Of a stretch of 64,000 nt of DNA, positions 12,681 to 23,429 are shown piece by piece. How positions within the stretch are numbered: position 1 is the stretch's first letter; every line of letters begins with the position of its first letter. The translations under genes and the position numbers were made by a program. The DNA lies in the NCBI GenBank assembly GCA_012295275.1, contig CM022673.1, forward strand, positions 23,353,081-23,417,080. The letters run 5' to 3'. The DNA is from Chrysomallon squamiferum. Its lineage: Eukaryota > Mollusca > Gastropoda > Neomphalida > Peltospiridae. The notes beneath the pieces were generated by a model. That model did no database searches. It had not been told where the DNA came from and saw only the letters and a list, made by a program, of their open reading frames with translations.

Positions 12681-15600
12681 CAGTTTCACACAAACACACA
12701 CATACATGCATTATGAATTATAATCGTGGCGATGATAACAACAATGATAGTTATTTGATGCTGACAGTGATCACAAATCCGTAAAATATTTTTTTACTTA
12801 CGTGGGACAACACCGGTCACAGTCGTGACGTTGGCGTTGATGGGATATTGTCCATTCATTTTCAGTCTCTACAGCTTCCTCTGATGACACGAACATTTCA
12901 GGGTGTTGTTGCGCAACGGCTATGTCAGAGGTTTTGTATTTGGCTAGTAAAAGGTGTGGAGATGTCCCAATCTCTGACTCTACCTCTGCTTCTGACTGCA
13001 GGTTCAAACTTTGTCCTCTTTATGGACCATCGGAGAAAACTCTTCTTCTTCATTAACTGCATTTTTCTGGGCATTCGCGTCCCCAGCAATTAGAATTGCA
13101 AATAAAATCACACTCGATACAGTGGTTAACAGGCACATCCTCTAAATACGAGAGAGAATAATAAAAAATTATCAAAGTTTATTTTAATTATCATTTATGT
13201 GCGTGTGTGTGTGTGTGTGTGTATTATCGACTATGAAATGATAATAGTATTAATTAGTATGATGTAGTAGCTTATAATCTGATTAATTAATAACAAACAG
13301 TAGAATACATGCATACGTATTTGATAACTATAGTGGATCACGTTTGTGAATAGAACATCTCTCTAAAACATAATTAGTACAGGTACCGGACCAGTTATCC
13401 GGACTCCTTGGTACCAAGGCATCTAAATACGTAAATAATTAGACATAAACATTAAAATTAAAGAAAACTGACGATACACAGCTGTGGCGACTCGACACGT
13501 AAACAATGCGGCGAGTGAATGAACGCCACGCGGCTTGAAAGAGTAGTTTCGGTCTGGTTAGGACCCGCGCGCGCGATCTATGAAAATAGGGTCGGGAAAA
13601 AACTTCCGGTTTTCTTGTTATTCCGGATTTCAGGACTCCGGATAATTATTCCGGTACCTGTACACACATTAGAGTGTTTCCTTTATCAGTATTAAGTCAT
13701 TCTGAAACTGATGTAGGGAGTTAAATTTTTTTTTTTTTAAATAAAAGAAGAAGAAAAGATAAATAGATAATAATAATAATAAATAAATAAATAAATAAGT
13801 ATAAAATTAAATTAAAAAATTAAAAACTAAACAAAAATAATGAATTGTTATCACTTAAATAAGGATTATGATAATAAATAAATAAGTAAATAAGTAAGTA
13901 AGTAAGAAAGTAAGTAAATAAACAAAATTAACATTAAAGGCAAAGAAAAAATACGGTTTTAAAATAGACGCATAATATTAATAAATAAGATTAAAGGAAG
14001 AGCCAAAAGACAGTTCAAACACAGAACTAAAAACAAACAGAACAAATAAACAACAGCCACAACAATATACACTATCACATAAACAATGAAACAGTACAGA
14101 GAATATAGAGACTTACTTTTTCAAACAGCTGTGCGTCAGTGTCACTACGACTGTGAGAAGCGTCTCAAAGTGAAATTGTTTTGTACTGGGTTTCTCACCC
14201 AGTTGTTCCAGTCACTATTCTTCACCATTTTTTTTTTTTTTTTCTTCATAGGCGTATCTTTTAAAACGGATACAAAAACTGTATTTTTCTTTTTCTTTGC
14301 TTTTACTTTGCCTATAGGTTTCTCGATTCATTATTCTGTTTGTTGTAATATTCTATTACAGATTTATTTGCAGAGCAAACTTCTGAGTATTGTATAAAAA
14401 AAGGACAAAAGAAATAAAGACGAAAATATCATGTTTCGTGACGGTTGTTAAGCCAGGTGTGTATGTCTTTGGAAACATTCAATAGAAAAACTACATTTTT
14501 AAATTTGTAAGGCTGATTAAGGAAGATGAATTCCGTGTATTCTGGTACGATATAGTCGTATATAGGATTTATAGAATAGGTGTCTTTATATAACTTTTCA
14601 GATGCGTACAGACATACATACTCAAATAGAAAGAGAGAAAGATACATACACACAAACACTGATTATCAAGGAAAGTTTTAGAGAAAAGCAAAACGTGAGA
14701 AACAACTGATCAGAAAGATTTTATTTTGTTTAGTAGAGTTGTTTCCCTTCTAATATTTATTAGTTGTGGGGGTGGCTTTGGGGGGCGGTCTTGTTTGAGG
14801 GGGAAAATAAAAAATGCAGAGCAGCTTATCGGAAAAGCAATCTATTGCATGGTGCAAACGCTTAATCTTTGGGGTTTTTTTGTCACTATGATCCTAACTT
14901 TAGATTACAAATGTATTATATGCTTAATAATAATAATAATAACAACAGCAACAATAACAACAACAACGACGACGACAGAAGCAGCAACAACAACAATAAC
15001 AATTCAAGGAAAACAAAAGAGTATATATTTTTTAAATGGTATCTTTAGTTGTCAAGCTGTTAACAGTTAGTGATATTGTAACTGACAAAAATTCATCCAT
15101 ATCTAGTTTAGTGTTTTTTCTCGCGTTTAAAGATGTCGTTGGATCATCAATTTCTCAAATTCTGAATGTCGACAGTTTCTACGATGAAATTCTACCCGAC
15201 GAAAAGAGGCGATTTCGTGTTCGACTTAATTCGTATGTAAAGCGAAAGGAGCGAACACTTGTGCGTGGTACACTTCCAGTACGGACCTTTGTACTTCAGA
15301 ACTTTCTCGAAAAGAAGCGCGTTGTTTGTGATCAGCTGGAAAATGGCCGTCAGTCCTTTCATGAGAACGGAAAAACTTACAACCTCGTTTTCAATCTTAA
15401 TTTTGTTTCGCAGCTGGTCCGTTAACATCAATACTTTCTGCTGTTCATCAATGCTCGATTCTTCGGCGGAAACTTTGCTTTGTCGGTTAAGATGCTCGTC
15501 GCTGTATTTAACTCGCCCGGAATCACGTTTCTTGGGCCACGTATAATCGTAGTACCCTGACCTTAAGGCGGGATGTATTTGCAGTTTGTCGTGGCTGCCT

Positions 15601-15957
15601 CCTGACTTGGGGTGATTAGAAGATATCCCGTTCCATCTTATATTTACTGGTGGCCGCGCTGAATAATAAATAAATAAATAAATAAATAAATACGAAACAA
15701 TTCTTCTAGATTGTAGTAATTTACTTCTTTTTCTTCTTCTTTTAAAAAAAAAAAAAAAAAAAAATACCATTTATTATTATTATTATTATTATTTTTAAAA
15801 ATAAACACCACTAAAAGGTGACCTTCGAATAGCCTTTCTTATTGTTATTTTTTTGAAATTTTTAACTCGTTAGTGATATGTTGAAAACGAACCTTTATAT
15901 CCAGCTTTTACCAGATAGCCGAACAACAACAGCCAAAGAACAACATTGATAGCACAT
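11914..15957 (-). CDS. Unrecognised four-exon gene, cysteine-rich C-terminal part (model A)
   Basis: Four exon-like blocks on the minus strand join in one frame: 15957-15912, 15658-15381, 12995-12802 and 12070-11914. Their junction phases are 1, 0 and 2, the total is 675 nt (224 residues), and the last block ends in TAA. Splice sites seen are G/GTAAAAG, GTT/GTAAGT, CAC/GTAAGT and the acceptors ATTCAG, CTGCAG and TTTCAG. The acceptor at 12996 has a weak pyrimidine tract. The product starts MCYQCC and has a charged segment with a likely coiled coil (IDEQQKVLMLTDQLRNKIKI). It then has RQRHDCDRCC joined to SAGYCNGYC, and a hydrophobic C-terminus. The C-x2-CC-x7-C-x3-C cluster recalls a degraded cystine knot, but I do not recognise the family. 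No signal peptide is seen at this start. An alternative first coding exon at 13138 competes with exons 1 and 2. Confidence 0.4.
12150..12700. repeat. (AAT)n, (GAT)n and (CA)n cluster
   Basis: (AAT)n lies at about 12158-12210, GAT/ATG triplets at 12230-12380 and (CA)n at about 12596-12682. These sit within the inferred last intron of the minus-strand unknown gene. Confidence 0.9.
12802..13138 (-). pseudogene. Alternative model B: signal-peptide exon with a one-base frameshift
   Basis: ATG at 13138-13136 opens a convincing signal peptide (MCLLTTVSSVILFAILIAG, cleavage near DANA/Q) and an acidic propeptide. The ATG lies 3 nt after a TCGTATTTAG acceptor, and a donor-like AAAAA/GTAAGTC at 14117 could end a 5' UTR exon. 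The frame hits TGA after 44 codons, near 13007. One extra base in the preceding AAA run would continue it into the open frame that leads to RQRHDCDRCC and the donor at 12802. This is either an indel (pseudogene or assembly error) or a chance ORF. If genuine, the ancestral product was a small secreted pro-peptide with a dibasic-like RQR site before the cysteines. Confidence 0.35.
13380..13660. mobile_element. MITE, pogo/Tc1-like, 281 bp, with TA target-site duplication
   Basis: Terminal inverted repeats of 28 bp match at about 24 positions. Both begin CAGGTACCGGA and share TTATCCGGA further in. The element is flanked on both sides by TA (13378-13379 and 13661-13662). A CAGG terminus with TA duplication fits non-autonomous Tc1/mariner-superfamily elements of the pogo/Tigger kind. 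No transposase is encoded. The interior is GC-richer than its surroundings (a GCGCGCGCG run near 13567). Confidence 0.75.
15381..15658 (-). CDS. Exon-like block of the unrecognised gene (charged, probable coiled coil)
   Basis: A 92-codon open block lies between acceptor ATTCAG and the strong donor GTAAGTTTTT. It encodes a polar, Lys/Glu/Ser-rich sequence with GYYDYTWPKKRDSGR and a heptad-like C-terminal half. The base composition is richer in GC than the flanks. The opposite strand is also open here but has no splice or domain support. Confidence 0.45.
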
Positions 15958-15969
15958 CGCTGAAAACCT

Positions 15970-15989
15970 GTGAAAATAATAACAATAAC

Positions 15990-16042
<53 letters not shown>

Positions 16043-16061
16043 CAACAACAACAACAACAAC

Positions 16062-16122
<61 letters not shown>

Positions 16123-16125
16123 TAA
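15970..16125. repeat. (AAT)n/(AAC)n array
   Basis: AAT triplets are interrupted by an AAC block near 16040-16062. Translations rich in Leu, Ile or Val are artefacts. Confidence 0.95.
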
Positions 16126-16339
16126 AATCTACAGCCAAAATCCACTGCAGAGTCGTTTCATTTCAAACTGACCATTTTTCAGTTACAAGGTGCGTGTACA
16201 TATGTGTGTGTGTGTGCGCGTGTAAGTGTGCACGAAAAATACACATAACCATCAGCAGTACTTAGGTACTTATGTATTGCATTTCTTAATGGAATTAGAA
16301 AACGACAAGTAAGCTACTCTAAAGGAATTAATAAACAAA

Positions 16340-16750
16340 ATGGCAGCAATAGCACTAGTAAACAAAGTAGCAGTCACAGTTTCAGCAATAGTAAATAAAC
16401 TGACAGCTACAGTAATAGCAGTAGTAAACAAACTAACAGCTGCAGTAACAGTACTAGTAAATAAACTGACAGCTACAGTAATAACACTAGAAAACAAATT
16501 AACAACCGCAATAACAGTACTAGTAAACAAACTGACAGCTACAGTAACAGCAGTAGTAAACAAACTGACAGCTACAGTAACAGCAGTAGTAAACAAACTG
16601 ACAGCTACAGTAACAGCACTAGCAAACAAAATGGCAGCCATAGCAATAGCACTAGTAAACAAACTGACAGCCACAGTGATAGTTCTAGTAAACAAACTGA
16701 CGGCCACTGTAATAGCACTAGTAAACAAAATGTCAGCCACAGTTATGGGA
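16340..16750. repeat. 33-bp coding-length minisatellite, about 12 copies
   Basis: The array repeats a unit around GTAAACAAACTGACAGCTAC. Because 33 is a multiple of three, one plus frame (16340-16753) stays open as 11-residue repeats of the form NKLTATVTAVV, and one minus frame (16270-16740) is open as LFTSAVTVAVS. Unit divergence is modest, and substitutions fall in all codon positions. No promoter, signal peptide or splice site argues for a gene, so I call it a repeat rather than a CDS. Confidence 0.75.
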
Positions 16751-16753
16751 TAG

Positions 16754-19195
16754 TAACATTACCATTTCAAATGCTAGTATTCATTTACCATTATCTGACA
16801 TATCTACTTTACTGGAAAACAAATTGAACCAAGAAGAAAAATAAATATGTGTTCATTCTGTGTGCTAGAATGACCTTCAGAATGATTTAATAACAAAATA
16901 TTTTGTTATGTACTTACCTTTACTGAACATTTGTCTTTTCAAATTGTTTGGCTTTTACTAGATTGGTGTCTAGATTAATGGTGTACATATTTTTCTTTTA
17001 TGAAAAAATATATAACGTGATTTCCATGTTTTCAGTAATTCTCGACTGGATATGTAGTCGGTTGTAAATTACACTGCAGGGGTCCAGGTACATATTACGT
17101 GGGATGACTTTCCCAAAAATCAATTATAGCACTCAGTTACTGCATTTTTTTCTCCTTATAGCAATTCATCAGGTTGCTTGCATTCAAGGAAAAACATATT
17201 TGGAATTATACATTTTTATTTATGTTGGAACTAATAATGGTATTTATTTTTACGTGTTTTTAATTAAAAATTACAGATAATAGTTGTATCGAACAATGAA
17301 ATGTCTTTAATATTTAACATAAAACACCCACGCAAGACAGGGAATCTTCTGAACATCAAACACGGTGCAACTATGAAATTTCCTGCGAGTTTCCGTAACC
17401 TTTCGCTAGTTTCCGTAACACATGGTGAAGTGCTCGTTTTGTTTGTAGTTCGTTAAAAAAAAAGTTACTCATTTTGAATTTGAATTTTATTAAAAGTTTG
17501 TATTATAAGAACTGATTGAATGAAATTCAAAATATAGAAGAAATGAAACAAATCTGTTTAAAAAAAATAGAAACTGGCTTATGTATTTAATAAACACAAA
17601 TGAAAATAAAGTTTAAAGAACAAATATTGTTTTAAAGTAAGTAGAAAAAAGCCTCTATATATTTTAATATATATATTTTTATTATTTTTTAAACTGAACA
17701 GTTAATTAACGGCCATATGCAAATCTTATCATCTTGACATGTTTTCAGAACGTATATATATATTTTTTAATTACACAGCCTGCACTCAGAATAATTATGC
17801 AGTCTGATTTGACAAGAAATCAATATTTATATCCAGAAAATATACACTGATTAAAAGAAAGGAAGGAATCCTTCAAAAATCTGTTTATTTTGTTTTAAAT
17901 GGGTATGTGACCTTTGCGTTCACTTTTGACGTCTTAAATGACGATAATTTTAGATTTATAAATAATATATGATTTTATTTTATTATTATTTTTTTTTTTT
18001 GACATCATTCATAAACAATTAAAAAAAACAAAAAAAACAACAACATTAAAAACCAAAAATCACTGTTTAATATGTGGCTTATTACTGTTTAATATATGGA
18101 AATATTTTAAGATTTCTAACTTTTTCTTTCACTCTTCAGCTAGTACAGCAACATTTTTATTACTATCTGTGACCTGCAGTCCTTTCCTTTTCCTATCGAT
18201 AGTGCAATTATTATAAATACGAATAACATCCACTTAATAAGATCTTTGTTGTCCTGAAATCGAGCTCTGGACTGTCTTTCGTTCCTGCTATTTCTCGGCG
18301 TTTGGTTTATTAAAGGCTGTGTCACATTCTTTTTTTTTTCTCTGGAGTCCTTTGAGTGTTACCCATGGTGTGGCGTCCGTGATTTTTTGTTTTTGTTGTT
18401 GTTGTTGTTTTTTTTTTTTTATTTATATATAAAATTAGACATAAACAGAATTTTACCGTTAATATCTATTAATAATAAAATGAAGTGGAACGTCGATAAA
18501 TAAATATTGATTCATTCAGTTATTAATTAATGTATTGTGAATATGTCAGTTTGTACTGAAATTATTTATTCCTTTAAAAACGCCATTTCTTCCAGTTTCC
18601 TTCAGTCGTTTAATTTAATTTTTGTTTTCTGTACGCCCCTACTATAGTTATTTTGTTCGTTATTTTAACTGTTTTGATAACAGTAATAATAATAATTAGT
18701 AGTAGTAGAAGCAGAAGTAGAAGTATACTAGTATTAGTAAAAATAATAAAACACTGATGAACTAAGGAAAGACAAGGAAATTATTTTGTAAATGCAAATC
18801 GTATACTCAGTCTTTATAGAATATTTTAAAATATAATTTATTTTATGATCTCTCTCTAGATAGGTTGATGAATGACAGATAAAACGAGAAAAAAGAATTA
18901 CAAAATACTTTTCAGTACATTGGTAAGTATTTTATTTACAAAATAGGTTATGTGAATATATATAATATAACTGAGGAAATCACTTTTCTCTAGCTTATAA
19001 CAGTTTTTTGTTTGTTTAATAAATGTTTGAAATCAGCGAATACATTATGGTCATTCTATGCAAGTCACGAGTCCGACTGGCATAATTATCACTTCCAGCG
19101 AATCTAGATTTCCCTGAGTACATGTAAGTACGGCAAAAAGACTAATCCATACCCGTCTCTTTCTCTTTCTCCTCCCTTAGTTCACAGTCACCATT
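16754..19195. other. Interval without a supported gene
   Basis: AT-rich sequence with poly-T runs near 17990 and 18405, an AGT/AGA triplet patch at 18690-18730 and scattered AATAAA motifs. Nothing coding is recognised. Confidence 0.5.
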
Positions 19196-19464
19196 CCTTT
19201 TATTAAGCAGGATCCGGCTGAAGAAGCAACAACATAGTAAAACAAAGAATTCTTTATGTCTTAAAATTCTTTTCTGAACAAGCTTTCTTTTTCTTTTTTC
19301 TTTTTGTTTTTACTATCCATAAATAACTTTCGTCAACAGCCACTGTTGTTATACAGTTCAGAACAATTATGTAAATATTTGGTATTGTGACTGCAATTCC
19401 TGATGTGGCGCTGATCAGAAAAGAAAAGCACATTTAAAATATTTGACTTCTTTACCTTGTCAAC
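19196..19464 (-). other. 3' flank of TIR receptor 1 with remnant of a C-terminal extension
   Basis: After the TAA this segment aligns by eye with the coding 3' end of paralogue 2, where the stop is replaced by TCA. A block encoding SATSGIAVTIPN-like residues survives out of frame at about 19340-19410. An AATAAA-type signal is readable on the minus strand near 19200. Confidence 0.5.
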
Positions 19465-21567
19465 TTATGACCACTGTTTCAGTTTTCTTCTCAATTCCTC
19501 GTCACAAATCGTATCATGGTCCAGTATTTCGAAGTCAGTAAAATTGTGGAAGAAATTTGCAATGTTGCATGTTCCACATTTAAGCAGTAAAGCATCTTTT
19601 TCTTGTATCCTCTTTTCGTAGATTTCATTCAGTATCATGTGATACTCGAAACTGTTCTGAAAACCGCTGCTGATGTAGTCGGCGGAAACAATGACTAAAT
19701 ACTTGCTGCTTGTAACTATAGCTTCAGACACTTCTTTAGTTTCTGTGTCTCCGACTGCGACATCGCGATCTCTGAAATACACTTTCTTCCCAAAAGATTC
19801 TAGTATGTTCGCTAAGTCACGCGCAAGATCATTCTCAGCGTCTGCATGTGAAATGTAAACGTCGTATTTGCGAGGTAAGCCCGTGTTACCAATACCTCCT
19901 AAAGCTTCCTGAGAATTACTCTCAGTCAAAGACTTCCAGACTCTTTGTTCCAAAATTAGATTCCTCACTGGAGTAATATAGTGATTAGTCCATTTGCATG
20001 CTATATAAGCTATAAACAGATCCAAACAAAGATATATGAAAAACACAGAATATTCTATTATAAAGTAATTTCTATCGAGTTCGTTTATGGCGCACTGAAG
20101 CCAAGAACATGAACTCGTGAATGGAATCGAGTCCAAACATTCTTCTCCAAACTGTTGCGGCTTTGAATCATTCTGAAAAATTAGAAGCATGTCTGCGGTT
20201 CGAGGAATAAGTCGAATACGTGTAGGATGATCCACTTCTACGACGTCATGTCTCCCACTCGAAACGTTATAGAAATTTCTATAAAACTTGAAAGTGTGAA
20301 TGCCATAGGTTGACGGACATGCACACTGCCAAGCTCTAGCTAATATGGAACTTGTCATGCTTAGCCAATAACCAACTAAGTTCGGAATTCCATCAAAATT
20401 TCCTTCATGATGCCAACATATCCAGTACATGAACACAAAAAGAGAACACCCAGACAGACGTCCCGAACAAACATCGTGGAATGGTTTATTGTTAATAAAA
20501 TAACTAATCGTGATGTCTTGTTTTTCAGCTTCATTTAAATAAGACGCACTCAAAGATAAGATTCCACCCGGAGGAGCTGACTTAGTTGTGATTGTTGAGG
20601 GTATTTTACTCAGTTTGAATTCGCCTGCCCACACGTAGGAGTTCAGCTTCAAAAGAAGATTCAGAAATTCCATTTTGCTATAATACTGTACAAGTAGTTT
20701 ATTTAATTCTTTAATTTCTTCGTTTATAAATATGCATGTTGGATCCGAACAATCAGATATTTCTTCAACTAAAACTGTTTCGAAGTTAGATTTTTCCTGA
20801 GTTGTTTCTTTTTCTTCATCGTAATTCTTAAGTTTTCGTTTAGCACTTTCCTTCATATGGCAGGAATAATTTCCAAAATCTGTATCTTCTATTAGATATA
20901 TTGTAAGTGTCGAATTAAGAAAATATGAAAACAGGCTTGTATTTGATGTCACATTTGCTTCAGTAAATGTAAAATCTATATGGAATTTCCACGACGGGAT
21001 AATATCTTCACCATTGTGTTTCCAAATAACTTGTCTAGAATCAGGTTCTACTTCTGATTCGAAAATCATGAAATCATAACAGCGAAACTTGACATCTTCG
21101 TTATTGTATCTGAAATGCTCCTCAAGAAACTTAGGTTTTTCAGTTCGAATCATCGATGTTGTTTCATTTCTGTTTTCATCAATTATAATCACGCTGTCAT
21201 CTAGACGACGTATCACGTTTCCCTTAAGCTGTTCCCAGCAGAGTAGAGCCAATGAGTCTAAACCGTGAGCCACTAGAAAATAACTTAACAGTGAAATAAA
21301 CAGCAAATACAGGCCAATACGCCATGCACCGTATCTCCTGTAATAATCATGAAAATACCCAAGAATCAAACAGACGATCAACCTCAAAAACAGTGACGTC
21401 TGCTCGATAACTGCCCGCCAGTTGACGTAACAAACTTCAACACTGCTTGTTTGGCCAATGAAAAAAGTAAATAACGAACCAGTTAAACTTGCAACAGAAA
21501 ACAGAAACAGCCACTTTCTTGAAGTTTTCTTTTTACTTCGACAGCAACGTTTCAGTTGGTGATTCAT
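19465..21567 (-). CDS. Four-pass Ig-like plus TIR receptor, paralogue 1 (intact, 700 aa, single coding exon)
   Basis: The ORF is intact from ATG at 21567, and a TTCTAACAG acceptor abuts the ATG, so a 5' UTR intron is likely. The N-terminus is basic (KKKTSRK). Hydrophobic segments follow at about 19-38, 57-73 and 83-103. An Ig-like fold spans about 150-245 (C163, W182-K-H-N-G, DFGNYSC236). A Cys-rich ectodomain of unknown type covers about 310-490. The last membrane segment is at 503-524. A TIR domain occupies about 567-695: box 1 KYDVYISHAD, BB-loop region FRDRDVAVGD, and SADYISSGFQNSFEYHMIL, in which the usual WC before the conserved Glu is replaced. TIR domains relay Toll/IL-1R-type signals by homotypic contacts. 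The positive-inside rule puts the Ig domain outside and the TIR inside. The extra N-terminal membrane segments are not typical of TLR or IL-1R. The gene lies head-to-head with a paralogue. Confidence 0.88.
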   Translation of the reverse strand: MNHQLKRCCRSKKKTSRKWLFLFSVASLTGSLFTFFIGQTSSVEVCYVNWRAVIEQTSLFLRLIVCLILGYFHDYYRRYGAWRIGLYLLFISLLSYFLVAHGLDSLALLCWEQLKGNVIRRLDDSVIIIDENRNETTSMIRTEKPKFLEEHFRYNNEDVKFRCYDFMIFESEVEPDSRQVIWKHNGEDIIPSWKFHIDFTFTEANVTSNTSLFSYFLNSTLTIYLIEDTDFGNYSCHMKESAKRKLKNYDEEKETTQEKSNFETVLVEEISDCSDPTCIFINEEIKELNKLLVQYYSKMEFLNLLLKLNSYVWAGEFKLSKIPSTITTKSAPPGGILSLSASYLNEAEKQDITISYFINNKPFHDVCSGRLSGCSLFVFMYWICWHHEGNFDGIPNLVGYWLSMTSSILARAWQCACPSTYGIHTFKFYRNFYNVSSGRHDVVEVDHPTRIRLIPRTADMLLIFQNDSKPQQFGEECLDSIPFTSSCSWLQCAINELDRNYFIIEYSVFFIYLCLDLFIAYIACKWTNHYITPVRNLILEQRVWKSLTESNSQEALGGIGNTGLPRKYDVYISHADAENDLARDLANILESFGKKVYFRDRDVAVGDTETKEVSEAIVTSSKYLVIVSADYISSGFQNSFEYHMILNEIYEKRIQEKDALLLKCGTCNIANFFHNFTDFEILDHDTICDEELRRKLKQWS

Positions 21568-21844
21568 CTGTTAGAACAAAATGAGAATCATACATTACGT
21601 CTTGGATTTTTACAACAAAATACCCGCGGAGCGTAATTTCATACGAGAATTTAACACATTTTCATCTCTGGAAATGATTTTCTTCATTTTTCCCTTTCTA
21701 TTTTCTCTTCTTTTTTTAAAAAAAAAATTTATTATTATTATTATTATTATTATTTACACTTTATGGTAATTTACTTAATAAATTCGACAATATTGGTAAA
21801 TAATACGACAATGATTTTTTTCACTCTATTTTGTTTAAATTTTC

Positions 21845-21875
<31 letters not shown>

Positions 21876-22118
21876 ATAATTAAAGTGAGTAACAAGTATC
21901 TCTCTCTCCCTCTCTCTCTCTCCCTCTCTCTTATATACACACACACACACACACACATTTATGTATGCAAATATACATATGCATGTAATTAAATAAATAA
22001 ATAAAAATGATTTAATGTATATTGCCTCTATAAAATCCATCTGAAAATCAGGTAACGCCGGCATGACGTAGGTAGTGTATATCCGCAGAATTTATCATAT
22101 ATCTAAATAAAACTAAAA

Positions 22119-22153
<35 letters not shown>

Positions 22154-22180
22154 AATTGTATCTTTATTAATGAGTGGATG

Positions 22181-22242
<62 letters not shown>

Positions 22243-23385
22243 CAGAACATGTTTTCCAAAAGAAACATCGAATTGCAGAACAGTTACAACACATACTATA
22301 ATGATGAAAGTAGGTGTTATGTTCATTTCAGTGATAGTTTATTATTATTAAAAATATATATATTTAGAAACTTCATTCATCTCCACAACTCGTAAAGAGT
22401 AATGAAGCACTAGAACGCGTGAAAAATCCGTATGGACATTCTGAAGAATATTAAGTCGCTTCTGTTTGAAAGATAATTAGGACCACTGTCTTTCGTGAAT
22501 CGAATAGAATGAAATCTAGTTATTTTCGTAATGTTATTTTCCATTTTTTTCTCTTTGCGTTTATTCTTTCATTCCATTCAATTTTCCTACAGGAATAATT
22601 GAGGGATATAAAACAAGAAGGGAGATAACTCCAGTAACCTTCCTAATTTTAGTTATATTAACGGTTGCTTATCTAAATAGATTTATCTTTTCTTTTCTTT
22701 TTTTTTAAATTAATTTAAAAATTAAAATTAAAAAGTCAGTTATAGGTGTAATTTGCTGACTCATTAGTTTCATGTTTCTTCGGTAAAGAATTGAATACAA
22801 ACCATGCAGATAACGCACAGAACTATTGCAGAAGACAACTAATCCTGCGATCTGTCAGACGTCATTCATAACTTCCAATCAACGATACAACCCGCATAAA
22901 ACAAATATAAACTTAACCACATAACAATGAAAATATTATATTTAAGCTTATTTATTTGTAAAATCAATAAACTAAATAAAGAATTAATATCCGGATTACT
23001 TTACAAACACCACCAGCAATAGCAACAATAATAATAATAATAACAAAATGTAATTTAAAAAATAACATACCACAAACCTTGAAGTGTCAGTTTCAGTATC
23101 ACTAAAATGGCGTCACGGTGTATTAATGGTATATGAAATACCGTCAGAATGAGATCGATAAACATCTGAATTTATCGATCATGCGCATTACACTTCGTGA
23201 TAGAGAAAAACGGATTTTCCACCGCTACATTTAACTGAATCTAAAATTACTTTAGTAACGACTTGAAAAATGTCACTGTAGTTAGTTATGGTAATTCAAA
23301 CCGTAAAATATCTGTTGATAGATGGTTTAACTGTAATTAAAAAACTAATAAATAAATTTAAAAAAAACAACTAATAATAATAAAA

Positions 23386-23429
<44 letters not shown>

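Noticed and set aside
15036-15425. Plus-strand ORF of 129 codons overlapping the minus-strand exon at 15381-15658
   Set aside because: No domain, signal peptide or splice context; most of it lies over the inferred intron. The minus strand has acceptor and donor sites fitting neighbouring exons.
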